From Fluviicola sp. (GTDB lineage Bacteria; Bacteroidota; Bacteroidia; Flavobacteriales_D; Crocinitomicaceae): a DNA stretch of 64,000 nucleotides. Position numbers and translations under genes: made by a program. The notes beneath the pieces are model-generated. The model was not told where the DNA came from. It did not search any database and saw only the letters and a list, made by a program, of their open reading frames with translations. Below are positions 45,004 to 54,221 of the stretch, piece by piece; the stretch's first letter is position 1; each line of letters begins with the position of its first letter. The stretch lies in contig JAGOAZ010000009.1 in assembly GCA_017983675.1 (NCBI GenBank), positions 42,705-106,704 of the forward strand. The letters are read 5' to 3'.

Positions 45004-45765
45004 ATGTCTAAAGTTAATTTTGATAATTTATTAGCAGCAGGTGTTCACTTCGGACACTTAAAAAGAAAATGGAACCCGGCTATGGCGCCGTATATCTTTG
45101 ACGAGAAAAAAGGTATCCACATCATAGACCTTAATAAGACAATTGCACATCTTGATCAAGCTTGTGCGGCAATGAAGCAAATTGCTAAGTCGGGTAAAAA
45201 AGTACTTTTTGTTGCTACTAAAAAACAAGCAAAAGAAATTATTGCTACACGTGTAGCTGAATTAAACATGCCATTTGTTACTGAGCGTTGGTCAGGAGGA
45301 ATGTTAACAAACTTCCAAACAACTCGTAAGTCTATTCGTAAAATGTCAGCTATTGACAAAATGAAAACAGATGGTACTTGGGAAACATTGAACAAACGTG
45401 AGCGTTTATTCAAAACACGTCAACGTGAGAAATTAGAGAAAAACTTTGGTTCTATCGCTGACATGACACGTCAACCTGCAGCTATCTTTATCGTTGATAT
45501 CTTGAAAGAGCATATCGCATTGAGTGAAGCAAAACGTTTGAATGTCCCAACTTTTGCTATGGTTGATACAAATTCAGATCCACGTTTAGTAGATTTCCCA
45601 ATTCCTGCAAATGATGATGCTACAAAATCAATATCTATTATTTTAGATGCTATTTGTGGAGCAATCAAAGAAGGTTTAGAGGAGCGTAAAGCTGGTTCTG
45701 GAAAAGACAAAGAAGAAGCTGTTGCTGAAACTCCAGTACAAGCTGAAGAAACAACAAACGAATAA
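45004..45765 (+). CDS. rpsB: Ribosomal protein S2
   Basis: The 253-residue uS2 has LAAGVHFGHLKRKWNPAMAPYIF, IHIIDLNKTIAHL, KKVLFVATKKQAKEII, RWSGGMLTNFQT and AIFIVDILKEHIALSEAKRLNVPTFAMVDTN. The acidic C-terminal tail (EEAVAETPVQAEETTNE) is an extension common in Bacteroidota. It is required for late 30S assembly and S1 binding. It is followed by tsf after 17 nt, the usual rpsB-tsf order. Confidence 0.98.
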   Translation: MSKVNFDNLLAAGVHFGHLKRKWNPAMAPYIFDEKKGIHIIDLNKTIAHLDQACAAMKQIAKSGKKVLFVATKKQAKEIIATRVAELNMPFVTERWSGGMLTNFQTTRKSIRKMSAIDKMKTDGTWETLNKRERLFKTRQREKLEKNFGSIADMTRQPAAIFIVDILKEHIALSEAKRLNVPTFAMVDTNSDPRLVDFPIPANDDATKSISIILDAICGAIKEGLEERKAGSGKDKEEAVAETPVQAEETTNE

Positions 45766-45782
45766 TTTAAAGATACAAAGTC

Positions 45783-46613
45783 ATGGCAATTACTGCGTCA
45801 GATGTAAATAAATTGCGCCAACAAACTGGTGCTGGTATGATGGACTGTAAAAACGCGTTGGTTGAAGCTAACGGTGATTTTGAAGCAGCAGTCGATCTAC
45901 TTCGTAAAAAAGGACAAAAAGTTGCAGCGAAAAGAGGTGAAAACGAAGCTTCTGAAGGTTTGGTTTTAGCTCAAACTTCTGCTGACAACAAATTAGGTGT
46001 CATTCTTGCATTGAACTGTGAAACAGATTTCGTTGCTAAAAATGAAACATACCATAACTTCGTTCAAAGTTTAATGGACATCGCAATGAATAACTTGCCA
46101 ACTACTGCAGAGGAGTTGAAAGCGTTGAAATACGATGATAAATTAACAGTTGAAGATAAAATCACTGAGCAAGTTGGTGTAATTGGAGAGAAATTAGATC
46201 TTTCTGCTTACGCTTTGTTGAAAGGTGAAGCAGTAGTTGCTTACAATCACCCAGGAAATCAATTAGCGACAATGATCGTATTGAACGTTGCAACAGAAAA
46301 TGCGCTTGAGGCAGGTCGTCAAGTTGCAATGCAAGTTGCTGCAATGAATCCAATCGCATTGAACAAAGATGGTGTTGATCCTCGTACAATCGAACGTGAA
46401 ATTGAAGTTGGTAAAGATTTAGCTATCCAAGAAGGTAAACCAGCTGAAATGGCTGAGAAAATCGCTCAAGGTCGTTTGGCTAAATTCTTCAAAGAAAACA
46501 CATTGTTGAGTCAAGAATTTATTCGTGACAACAAAATGACTGTTGAAGATTTCTTGAAATCAACTGAAAACGGTTTAACAGTTTCTGAATTTAAAAGATT
46601 CTCATTGAGCTAA
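45783..46613 (+). CDS. tsf: Elongation factor Ts
   Basis: The 276-residue guanine-nucleotide exchange factor for EF-Tu has the N-terminal UBA-like module VNKLRQQTGAGMMDCKNALVEANGDFEAA and the LRKKGQKVAAKR segment. The core ALNCETDFVAKNETYHNFV and AMQVAAMNPIAL follow. Length is normal. The TAA stop codon is the first base triplet of a 59-bp terminator sequence that recurs exactly after the flotillin gene. Confidence 0.98.
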   Translation: MAITASDVNKLRQQTGAGMMDCKNALVEANGDFEAAVDLLRKKGQKVAAKRGENEASEGLVLAQTSADNKLGVILALNCETDFVAKNETYHNFVQSLMDIAMNNLPTTAEELKALKYDDKLTVEDKITEQVGVIGEKLDLSAYALLKGEAVVAYNHPGNQLATMIVLNVATENALEAGRQVAMQVAAMNPIALNKDGVDPRTIEREIEVGKDLAIQEGKPAEMAEKIAQGRLAKFFKENTLLSQEFIRDNKMTVEDFLKSTENGLTVSEFKRFSLS

Positions 46614-46669
46614 TCAAAAATTCATTCATATTAAAATCCCGTTAGTCTCTGATTAACGGGATTTTTTAT
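46611..46669 (+). repeat. 59-bp perfect repeat, copy 1 (tsf stop codon plus terminator)
   Basis: The sequence from the tsf stop codon to the T-run contains the hairpin AAATCCCGTTA (46634-46644) / TAACGGGATTT with a short loop and six T. It is identical over 59 bp to 48724-48782. It functions as the tsf terminator. Confidence 0.95.
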
Positions 46670-46712
46670 GGTTATTAAATTGATTTTTATTATATTTATT
46701 CTATCGATTGCA

Positions 46713-46729
46713 GCATGAAAATTTTATGC
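46713..46729. promoter_or_regulatory. Near-palindrome upstream of the flotillin gene
   Basis: GCATGAAAATTTTATGC is a 17-bp near-palindrome with a single mismatched pair. It ends 35 nt before the ATG and is a possible operator. A TATATTTA -7-like box lies upstream of it at 46691-46698, without a convincing -33. Confidence 0.35.
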
Positions 46730-46764
46730 AAAAGCGAGCAACTTACTATTAACAGCTGTTTTTT

Positions 46765-48726
46765 ATGAAAAATTATTTTATTGAATTTTGGTGGATTGGA
46801 TTGATTGTTATCAGTTTAGTATTGTACAAATTTATTCTCCGTTTCTTATTTGGAATGGTAATCGTTCCTGAGGATAAGATTGGCTTGGTAACAAAGAAAT
46901 TTGTTCTTTTTGGTGAAAACAAAGAATTACCCGATGGACGAATCATTGCCACTAAAGGTGAAGCGGGTTTTCAATCAAAAACATTGGCTCCAGGTTTGTA
47001 TTTCTGGAAATGGGTATGGCAATACGAAATAACAATGGAAAGTTTCATGATTATTCCAGAAGGAAAAATTGGATTAATTTTAGCCAAAGATGGTGCGGAA
47101 ATCCCAACAGGAAATATTCTTGGTCGCAAAGTAAATTGTGATAACTTCCAAGATGCACAAATGTTTTTGGATAACAACGGTCAAAAAGGACGGCAAACAC
47201 ACTACATTACTGCGGGTTCCTATCGGATAAATACGATGTTGTTTCAAGTTTCTGTAACAGATATGGTGCGTATCAATGAAAGCATGGTTGGAATTGTGAC
47301 AACGTTAGATGGACAGCCTATTGAAGCTGGTCAAATTGCAGGGAAAGTTGTTGAAAAACACAATAATTTCCAAGATATCGATTCCTTTATTGAACAAGGT
47401 GGAAATAGAGGACTTCAACCGTCTGTAATATTAGCTGGTTCTTATAATTTGAATCCTTGGGCTGTTAAAGTAGAAGAGACACCAATGACTGAAATTCCTA
47501 TTGGATATGTTGGGGTTGTAATTTCCTACATAGGCTCAGAAGGCAAAGATTTAACTGGCGTGGAATTTAAACATGGAAATATCGTTGAAAAAGGATCGAA
47601 AGGAGTTTGGTCTGAACCTTTTGGACCAGGTAAATATCCCATCAACAAATATATCATGAAAGTCGAATTGGTTCCAACAACCAATTTGGTGTTAAATTGG
47701 GCTGCTGCTCGAAGTGAATCACATAATTTGGATAAGAATTTATCGACAATTACTGTACGCTCTAAAGATGGATTTCCGTTCAATTTAGATGTTTCACAAA
47801 TTATTCATGTACCCACGACAGAAGCACCAAAAGTGATTGCTCGTTTTGGAAATATGGTGAATTTAGTTTCACAAGTTTTAGAACCAACTATTGGTAACTA
47901 CTTCAGAAATTCAGCTCAAGATTCAGATGTAATTGCATTCTTGAGTACACGAAAAGAAAGACAAGAGTCTGCTAAAGATCACATCAAACTTGTATTGGAT
48001 GAATACAATGTTAACGCAGTTGACACGTTAATTGGTGACATTGTTCCTCCAGAATCGTTAATGAAAACCTTGACGGATCGTAAGATTGCAGAAGAACAAA
48101 AAGTGACGTATGAAACGCAGAAAAAAGCGCAAGAAACACGTCAAGGTATGGAAAAAGAAACTGCCATAGCTGATATGCAAAAAGACATTGTGAAAGCACA
48201 ACAAAGTGTAGAAATTGCTGAAAGAACTGCTAATGCAGCAGTGAAAAAAGCGGAAGGTGATGCTGCTGGTGTTAAATTAGCCGTGAACGCAGAAGCAGAA
48301 GCTACAAAAATGAGGGCTTTTGCTGCCGCAGAAGCTACTAAAGCATCAGCTAAAGCTGAATCGGAAGCAATTAAATTGAAAGCTGATGCGGAATCAGAAC
48401 AAATTGCAAAAATTGGTAACGCGGAAGCAAGTAAGATTCTAGCTATCGGTAAATCTACAGCTGAAGCTTATGAGTTAGCGGTGAGTGCGTTGGGTGGTGA
48501 TAATTTCACCCGTTACAAAATCACTGAAGAATTAGCTAAAGGTAAGATTAAGTTAATTCCGGATGTGTTGATTGGCGGTGGCGCTAACGGACAGGGTAGC
48601 GCGATGGATGGTTTACTTGGACTGAAATTAATGGAAATGATGGATCCTGAAACGAAAAAAATAAACAATAATACGAATCAGATAAATGAAATTAGTTCTA
48701 CAAATGATATAGATCCAAAAGAATAA
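46765..48726 (+). CDS. SPFH/flotillin-family membrane protein
   Basis: The 653-residue protein has one N-terminal transmembrane helix (WWIGLIVISLVLYKFILRFLFG). An SPFH/band-7 region with several related beta modules follows (VPEDKIGLVTKKFVLFG, IPEGKIGLILAKDGAEIPTG, MVGIVTTLDGQPIEAGQ, IPIGYVGVVISYIG). A long Ala/Glu/Lys-rich coiled coil of about residues 430-580 contains EAEATKMRAFAAAEATKASAKAE. The C-terminal region ends in an Asn-rich tail. Flotillin-like proteins form membrane scaffolds. No NfeD gene, the common bacterial partner, is adjacent. It separates tsf from pyrH, which normally follow each other, and is bracketed by two identical 59-bp terminators. Confidence 0.9.
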   Translation: MKNYFIEFWWIGLIVISLVLYKFILRFLFGMVIVPEDKIGLVTKKFVLFGENKELPDGRIIATKGEAGFQSKTLAPGLYFWKWVWQYEITMESFMIIPEGKIGLILAKDGAEIPTGNILGRKVNCDNFQDAQMFLDNNGQKGRQTHYITAGSYRINTMLFQVSVTDMVRINESMVGIVTTLDGQPIEAGQIAGKVVEKHNNFQDIDSFIEQGGNRGLQPSVILAGSYNLNPWAVKVEETPMTEIPIGYVGVVISYIGSEGKDLTGVEFKHGNIVEKGSKGVWSEPFGPGKYPINKYIMKVELVPTTNLVLNWAAARSESHNLDKNLSTITVRSKDGFPFNLDVSQIIHVPTTEAPKVIARFGNMVNLVSQVLEPTIGNYFRNSAQDSDVIAFLSTRKERQESAKDHIKLVLDEYNVNAVDTLIGDIVPPESLMKTLTDRKIAEEQKVTYETQKKAQETRQGMEKETAIADMQKDIVKAQQSVEIAERTANAAVKKAEGDAAGVKLAVNAEAEATKMRAFAAAEATKASAKAESEAIKLKADAESEQIAKIGNAEASKILAIGKSTAEAYELAVSALGGDNFTRYKITEELAKGKIKLIPDVLIGGGANGQGSAMDGLLGLKLMEMMDPETKKINNNTNQINEISSTNDIDPKE

Positions 48727-48782
48727 TCAAAAATTCATTCATATTAAAATCCCGTTAGTCTCTGATTAACGGGATTTTTTAT
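48724..48782. repeat. 59-bp perfect repeat, copy 2 (flotillin stop codon plus terminator)
   Basis: Identical to 46611-46669, starting with the flotillin TAA. The T-run overlaps the stop codon of the convergent DUF2007 gene (TTA at 48779-48781 on this strand). The offset between the two copies is 2,113 bp. Confidence 0.95.
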
Positions 48783-49183
48783 TTGAACTCAGTTTGGCAA
48801 ACTTTGCACCGATTCACGCGTTTTGAATGAATTGGATAGATAAATGAAACCAAGGAAATCAAAACCGAAACGATTGTCCAGGGTGATTTTAAGGCTAACA
48901 CAGACATGTCTATTGCTGTTGAGTGACATGATGGACACGTTACCTCTTTGTTTTCATCATCAAGGTAAGGGCGGCTTTCAATTGTGGTGAGTAGCTTGAC
49001 TGCTGCTTCAAAATCGGCGTCGACAACTGCTAATTTTATTCCGCCAACTGTAATGTTATAAAGCGGATTAATCGTAACAATATTTTCATCGAATAAATAA
49101 CACGTAATTCCTTCTGCTTCGATTGCTGCTTTCAGAATATGCGCATCCATCGCATTTTCACACGTTTTAATGGTACTAAACAT
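48779..49183 (-). CDS. DUF2007 protein with split zinc ribbon and membrane helix
   Basis: The 134-residue protein has an N-terminal DUF2007 ('putative signal transducing protein') domain at about residues 1-68 (FSTIKTCENAMDAHILKAAIEAEGI, VGGIKLAVVDADFEAAVKLL). A CPSCH motif, a hydrophobic helix (WTIVSVLISLVSFIYPI) and a CKVCQ motif follow. The two cysteine pairs can form one zinc ribbon interrupted by the helix. Function unknown. ATG at 49183 is preferred over the GTG one codon upstream. It lies antisense between the flotillin gene and pyrH, and its stop codon overlaps the terminator repeat. Confidence 0.82.
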   Translation of the reverse strand: MFSTIKTCENAMDAHILKAAIEAEGITCYLFDENIVTINPLYNITVGGIKLAVVDADFEAAVKLLTTIESRPYLDDENKEVTCPSCHSTAIDMSVLALKSPWTIVSVLISLVSFIYPIHSKRVNRCKVCQTEFK

Positions 49184-49279
49184 CACCTTCTTTTTATTAA
49201 AATTACGAAAATCGTCAGGATAATACGCTATTCCACCAAAATATTAAGGGCGATTAAAAAATTTCTGAATGATTCCCCT

Positions 49280-49287
49280 TATATTTG
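49280..49287 (+). promoter_or_regulatory. Candidate -7 box of pyrH-frr
   Basis: TATATTTG lies 20 nt before the pyrH ATG. No TTG sits at the usual distance upstream, so this is only half a promoter match. Confidence 0.35.
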
Positions 49288-49307
49288 CCAAATAGCATTT
49301 GAAAATT

Positions 49308-50015
49308 ATGAAATACCGTCGCATCCTGCTGAAATTAAGTGGAGAATCCCTAATGGGTGATAAACAATTTGGAATAGATAACCAACGATTGAACGTTTAT
49401 GCCAATCAAATCAAAGAAATTCATGATTTAGGTGTGGAGGTTGCTATTGTTATTGGTGGCGGAAATATTTTCAGAGGTGTACAAGCAGAAGAAGGTGGTA
49501 TGGATAGAACTCATGGAGATTACATGGGAATGTTGGCAACGATGATCAACTCAATGGCTTTGCAAGCAGCATTAGAATCAGTTGGTTTACAAACTCGCCT
49601 TCAATCAGCTATTGAAATGAAGGAAATTTCTGAACCTTATGTGCGTAGAAAAGCTGTTCGTCATTTGGAAAAAGGCCGAGTAGTTATTTTTGGAGCAGGT
49701 ACAGGTAATCCATTTTTCACAACAGATTCAGCTGCATCTTTACGTGCGATCGAAATAAATGCCGATGTTATCCTTAAAGGAACTCGTGTTGATGGAATTT
49801 ATACTGCTGATCCAGAAAAAGATCCAAACGCAACCAAGTTTGATTTCATTACGTTTGACGATGCTTATGGAAAAGGGTTGAAAGTCATGGACATGACAGC
49901 ATTTACTTTGTGTAAAGAAAACAACTTGCCAATCATCGTTTTTGACATGGATACACCTGGTAATTTAAAACGTTTATTAGCAGGAGAACAAGTAGGAACT
50001 ATTGTTCGCAATTAA
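49308..50015 (+). CDS. pyrH: Uridylate kinase
   Basis: The UMP kinase of about 235 residues belongs to the amino-acid kinase family. It has [70 protein letters not shown] and [17 protein letters not shown]. It converts UMP to UDP and is normally a GTP-activated, UTP-inhibited hexamer. An in-frame TTG at 49299 exists, but the ATG at 49308 gives the family N-terminus ([12 protein letters not shown]). frr follows after 20 nt. Confidence 0.98.
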   Translation: MKYRRILLKLSGESLMGDKQFGIDNQRLNVYANQIKEIHDLGVEVAIVIGGGNIFRGVQAEEGGMDRTHGDYMGMLATMINSMALQAALESVGLQTRLQSAIEMKEISEPYVRRKAVRHLEKGRVVIFGAGTGNPFFTTDSAASLRAIEINADVILKGTRVDGIYTADPEKDPNATKFDFITFDDAYGKGLKVMDMTAFTLCKENNLPIIVFDMDTPGNLKRLLAGEQVGTIVRN

Positions 50016-50035
50016 AACAATCATTTCTTTTTATT

Positions 50036-50599
50036 ATGATAGAGGATTTACAACTAATTTATGATGAGTTAAAATCATCAAATGCAAAATCAATTGCGCA
50101 TTTAGAGAATGAATTATTGAAAGTGAGAGCTGGAAAAGCAACTCCTTCTATGTTGTATAGTGTGATGGTTGATTATTACGGTTCACCTACACCCATTCAA
50201 CAAGTTGCAAATATTAGTAGCATGGACGCACGAACGTTAACAGTTCAAGCGTGGGAAAAAAACATGTTGAACGAAATTGCAAAAGGAATCATGTATGCTA
50301 ATTTAGGATTGAATCCGCAAAACAACGGCGAACAGTTAATCATTCAAATTCCACCTTTGACAGAGGAAAGAAGACGTGATTTGGTGAAGAAAGCCAAAGC
50401 TGAAAGCGAACATGCTAAAGTTGGTGTGCGCAACAATCGAAAAGATGGCTTGGACATGATCAAAGATTTGAAAAACGAAGGGATGTCTGAAGATTTAGCG
50501 AAAGATGCTGAAGCAGAAGTGCAAAAAATTACAGACGCTTACATCAAAAAAATTGATGAACTTGTTGAGTTGAAAGAAAAAGACATCATGACTATCTAA
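50036..50599 (+). CDS. frr: Ribosome recycling factor
   Basis: The 187-residue protein has the RRF signature: helix-bundle segment HLENELLKVRAGKATPSML, the hinge and domain II YYGSPTPIQQVANISSMDARTL, and the C-terminal EERRRDLVKKAKAESEHAKVGVRNNRKDG. With EF-G it splits post-termination ribosomes. Its TAA overlaps the start of the following lipoprotein gene by 1 nt. Confidence 0.98.
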   Translation: MIEDLQLIYDELKSSNAKSIAHLENELLKVRAGKATPSMLYSVMVDYYGSPTPIQQVANISSMDARTLTVQAWEKNMLNEIAKGIMYANLGLNPQNNGEQLIIQIPPLTEERRRDLVKKAKAESEHAKVGVRNNRKDGLDMIKDLKNEGMSEDLAKDAEAEVQKITDAYIKKIDELVELKEKDIMTI

Positions 50600-50976
50600 T
50601 GATGAAACTAAGTATACTGTTCTTTGTTGGTTTATTCGTTGTTGCTTGTTCTAAAAGCAAACGCATGGTCAATAAACTAGCAGGAACTTGGCAGTTTTAC
50701 GACATATTACATTACGATGGTTCTCATTCGTATCCGAATGAAACATATATTTTTGAAAAGGGAGAAGCTGATGGAGAAACATTTCTCCCTTTGAAAATCA
50801 TCAACAACAACGATACCATTAACGGTTCTTATTTAATCGCTAAAAAAGGCGACATGATGCACTTTGACAAAGCATCCCAAAGCGCTGTTGACGTTTGTTC
50901 AGTCGAAGATTTCGGGAAAAACCTTTTAGTGGTGAGAAATGTTGGAGATGTTTGGTATTTTAAGAAATTAAAATAA
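50599..50976 (+). CDS. Small lipocalin-like lipoprotein, function unknown
   Basis: The 125-residue protein has a lipoprotein signal (ILFFVGLFVVAC, lipobox cysteine at about residue 17). A short beta-rich domain beginning KLAGTWQFYDILHYDG resembles the opening strand of Bacteroidota lipocalin-like domains. It overlaps frr by 1 nt and converges on the helicase gene, sharing the last 9 bases with its 3' end. A second ATG follows directly. No function can be assigned. Confidence 0.75.
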   Translation: MMKLSILFFVGLFVVACSKSKRMVNKLAGTWQFYDILHYDGSHSYPNETYIFEKGEADGETFLPLKIINNNDTINGSYLIAKKGDMMHFDKASQSAVDVCSVEDFGKNLLVVRNVGDVWYFKKLK

Positions 50977-53900
50977 ACCTGTTTCAATAGGAATCAATCC
51001 TTTTCCACCAACATAATACAAATATCCACTTACATTGTTAAACCCAACATCGTTTAATGCACGAACATAATCGTTAACTTGTTTGATGTATTTCGGTTGT
51101 TCATCACCTGTTTTAAAATCGATTACCACTGTTTGATCTGCAGTGTAGATGATTTTATCGGGACGTAAAAGTGTTGTCGGATCGATTGCTAATGTGCGTT
51201 CGTTTAAATGAGTTCCGATTGAAAATAACGCTTGTATTTGTTCGTTCGAATAAATTTCTTCAATCAACGAAAGCAATTCTTTTTCTGCTGATTTTTCAAT
51301 TTTCCCTTTTCGAATCCCCGTTGCAAGAAAAGTCATTGCTTCTTCTTTGGTTGAACTGTTTTCCATAATTCCATGAAACAGATTACCAATACGTTGTTGT
51401 TTATTCAATGCGGTTGCTTCAGCTTCTTCTTGCGAAAACAAACTAATTTCTGGGAACCACAAGAAATCGGATAGACTTCTTGCTGTAAAAGTGGAGTCTG
51501 ATGTGTTTACAGCTAAAGTTCGTTGTGGTTTGTTACCAATAACGCCTTGTATTTGTTCGTCATCAATAATCAATTCAGGATATAACGCACTTAGTGTAGC
51601 TAAAACTTTTTTATTGGTATCTGAATGACCAGAATTGGAATAGAAATACAATCGATCTACTGGTCGCGTAAAAGCTACATACAATAAATTTATTGCATCC
51701 ATTAATTTCGCCTCTTTTTCTATTAATCCTAATTCCTCAATCTCGGGTAAAAAGTAATCCTTTTGAACCAATTTTGTTTCTATGAAATGTCCTTCATTCT
51801 CTATGATTCTTGGTGCATTTTCGTTGCGAGTACTGCCAAAGTTTAATAATGGAATAAGCACAATTGGGAATTCAAGTCCTTTTGATTTGTGCGCTGTCAT
51901 TATTTTTATAGCATGCTTATTATCAGGTAATTGAACGTTTGACTTGTGTCCTGTTGTTGCATAGTAGGACAAGAAGCTCAACAAATCGGGACCATTCGAT
52001 AAATCGAAATTGAATGAAATATCTAATAATTGATGGATATACGCATTGTGCAGTTCATCAATTTGATTCGTGCGAATAAATGTTTGAATCAAGGAATAAA
52101 TAGATTGATAACCAGTATTGAGCAACGATTCATCAAATCCTGAAATGGAAATAAATGTAGGAATAGAAAAACGTTTTTTAAGTTGTCCCTCTATTTCAAC
52201 TGTTTCAAAACATTCCTCATATAACTTATAGTTGTCATCCTCGTTTCGAATACGGAAATGTTTTTCAGCAAACTGCATGGCGTATTGGTTCTCCAAAGGA
52301 TTGCTGCGCCATTTTAAGAAACTGACTACAAGTTGAACAAACACATCGGAATCAACGAGTAAAGAATCACTTGAAATAACTGAAAAGCCTTTCGTTTTCA
52401 GGTGGTTTGCAAACGAATTACACGATCTTTTGTTTTTGGATAAAATGCAAATGTCTCCAGGTTCGTATCCGTCGGCGATACATTCGTTTACCCACTTTTC
52501 CAATAATGCAAGTTCGTCTTCTTTTTGCGTTTTATCTTTTTGATGATCCATTTTAAAAGTAATCAGCCCATCAGCTTTTCCTCTTGGTGCTTGTTTGATT
52601 TTATTGTAATACGATTGACCACTTTCAGGCAAAAGTGTTTTTAATCCAGTGAAAAACTCATTGTTAAATGTGACAATTTCTTGTGCTGACCGCCAATTTT
52701 CTTCTAATCCACTAACTTGTCCTTGTGCTTCAAAAAAGTCTGATTTACTTGCTGTTTTAGCATCGTTTTCTGGGTTGTAAATGCGTGGCAAAGCAACAAA
52801 TTGTTCAGCAACACCATTTTTAAATCGATAAATCGATTGCTTTGGGTCGCCGACTATGAAATTGAATTGATTATTCCCAAGTGATTCATGAACAAGAGGA
52901 ACTAAATTTGACCATTGTAATCGTGATGTGTCTTGAAATTCATCCAAGAAAAAATGTCCAAATCGGGTACCAAGTCGTTCGTAAATAAACGGAGCCTCTT
53001 CGTCTTTTACTAAATCAGCTACTAATTGATTGAATTCAGAAATACGAATGACAGATTCTTTTTGACGAATTTGTTCCATCGATAGAGCCAATTCTTTCAA
53101 AATAGACAACAAATAGAATTGTTTAATCTTCAGTTCAAGAATGAGTAGCTGTTCTTTGTTATTCAACCAAAAGTCATGAGCAGTGATAATTGCGTTGACT
53201 AATTCGCTTTGGCCCTTTAATTCACCTGTTTTTTCAATATGACCAATAAAACTTGGAGTGAGTTCAAGATTGGTAATGAGCTCGTCTGTTTTTAATTTGG
53301 TTGAGATAAATTTTAATAGTGTGTTATATGTTTTGCTTTTATTAGAGAAATCTTCAGGAGAAAGTCCACTAGTTTGAAGTGCTTCACTCACATTACGCAA
53401 CAGTTGCTGTAATTGCATTTTAAGCAACTTCACGGTCTCTTTCCAAGCTTTTAAATCATTTTCTGTAAAGGAGGAAGCTGTTAATTTGCGAATTGTCGCG
53501 AAACTTTGTTCGTTTTTCAATATTGCTGCGCTTGCAAGAAGTGCTTTTTTGACATTCCATTTGTTTTCTTCGTCAAAATTTGATTTAGCATAATTGATTG
53601 CAAGTTGGTAAAGACTATTTTGTTCGTTTTTATCGATCGTATTTAATAATTCGTCAACAGCTTTTTCCAAGATCAAATCTTCGTCCAGCACCACTTCAAA
53701 TTGTTCGGGCAAGTTTAAATCGCGACTAAAAGAACGGATCAATCGCAAGTTAAACTTATCAATCGTTAACACATTGAAATCTTCGTATTGGTGGAGTATT
53801 TTTTTTAAAGTCAAACGTGCATTTTTCTGAACTTTTTCAGTAGATAAACCAATGTAAGCTGCTGTCTCAACAAGAAAAGGCAAGTCATTTGGAGCATTCG

Positions 53901-54108
53901 AAAGTTTATTTAAATCGCTTACAATGCGCGTTTTCATTTCTAACGCTGCTTTGTTAGTGAATGTCATTGCTATGATTTGACTCATTTCAGCTCGGCTCTC
54001 ACCCTCACTCAACAACAAACGCAAATAATTTCTTACCAGATTGAAGGTTTTACCACTTCCCGCAGACGCATTTAGGATAAGAAAAGGTTTGTTGCTTTCC
54101 GATTTCAT
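50968..54108 (-). CDS. AddA/RecB-like UvrD-family helicase with C-terminal nuclease
   Basis: The 1,046-residue protein has SF1A helicase motifs: Walker A ASAGSGKT at residues 14-21, QIIAMTFTNKAALEMK, motif II FLDEFQDTSR, motif III VGDPKQSIYRFKNG, motif V MTAHKSKGLEFPIVLIPL and motif VI LLYVAFTRPVDRLYF. The C-terminal region carries PD-(D/E)XK nuclease elements: LFHGIMENS (His) and TVVIDFKTGDE (catalytic Asp and Lys). This is the architecture of AddA. Its partner AddB, normally adjacent, is not in the window. The complex processes double-strand breaks for RecA. Confidence 0.9.
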   Translation of the reverse strand: MKSESNKPFLILNASAGSGKTFNLVRNYLRLLLSEGESRAEMSQIIAMTFTNKAALEMKTRIVSDLNKLSNAPNDLPFLVETAAYIGLSTEKVQKNARLTLKKILHQYEDFNVLTIDKFNLRLIRSFSRDLNLPEQFEVVLDEDLILEKAVDELLNTIDKNEQNSLYQLAINYAKSNFDEENKWNVKKALLASAAILKNEQSFATIRKLTASSFTENDLKAWKETVKLLKMQLQQLLRNVSEALQTSGLSPEDFSNKSKTYNTLLKFISTKLKTDELITNLELTPSFIGHIEKTGELKGQSELVNAIITAHDFWLNNKEQLLILELKIKQFYLLSILKELALSMEQIRQKESVIRISEFNQLVADLVKDEEAPFIYERLGTRFGHFFLDEFQDTSRLQWSNLVPLVHESLGNNQFNFIVGDPKQSIYRFKNGVAEQFVALPRIYNPENDAKTASKSDFFEAQGQVSGLEENWRSAQEIVTFNNEFFTGLKTLLPESGQSYYNKIKQAPRGKADGLITFKMDHQKDKTQKEDELALLEKWVNECIADGYEPGDICILSKNKRSCNSFANHLKTKGFSVISSDSLLVDSDVFVQLVVSFLKWRSNPLENQYAMQFAEKHFRIRNEDDNYKLYEECFETVEIEGQLKKRFSIPTFISISGFDESLLNTGYQSIYSLIQTFIRTNQIDELHNAYIHQLLDISFNFDLSNGPDLLSFLSYYATTGHKSNVQLPDNKHAIKIMTAHKSKGLEFPIVLIPLLNFGSTRNENAPRIIENEGHFIETKLVQKDYFLPEIEELGLIEKEAKLMDAINLLYVAFTRPVDRLYFYSNSGHSDTNKKVLATLSALYPELIIDDEQIQGVIGNKPQRTLAVNTSDSTFTARSLSDFLWFPEISLFSQEEAEATALNKQQRIGNLFHGIMENSSTKEEAMTFLATGIRKGKIEKSAEKELLSLIEEIYSNEQIQALFSIGTHLNERTLAIDPTTLLRPDKIIYTADQTVVIDFKTGDEQPKYIKQVNDYVRALNDVGFNNVSGYLYYVGGKGLIPIETGLF

Positions 54109-54158
54109 AGCTTTTTAATTGATTTCCCGAAGTTAATTCTTTCACTATTAAATTCAAA

Positions 54159-54174
54159 TAAATAACGTTATTTA
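54159..54174. promoter_or_regulatory. Perfect 16-bp palindrome between addA-like gene and mbnP-like gene
   Basis: TAAATAACGTTATTTA is self-complementary over all 16 bp. It ends 12 nt upstream of the -33 TTG of the mbnP-like gene, as expected for an upstream activator or repressor site. Confidence 0.55.
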
Positions 54175-54186
54175 AGACTTTTTAAT

Positions 54187-54217
54187 TTGACTTGTGACGA
54201 ACATTTCGTTAAATTTG
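54187..54217 (+). promoter_or_regulatory. Promoter of the mbnP-mbnH-like pair
   Basis: TTG (54187-54189), 20 nt, TAAATTTG (54210-54217). The ATG begins at 54222, only 4 nt after the -7 box, so the mRNA may be leaderless or nearly so. Confidence 0.6.
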
Positions 54218-54221
54218 ATTC

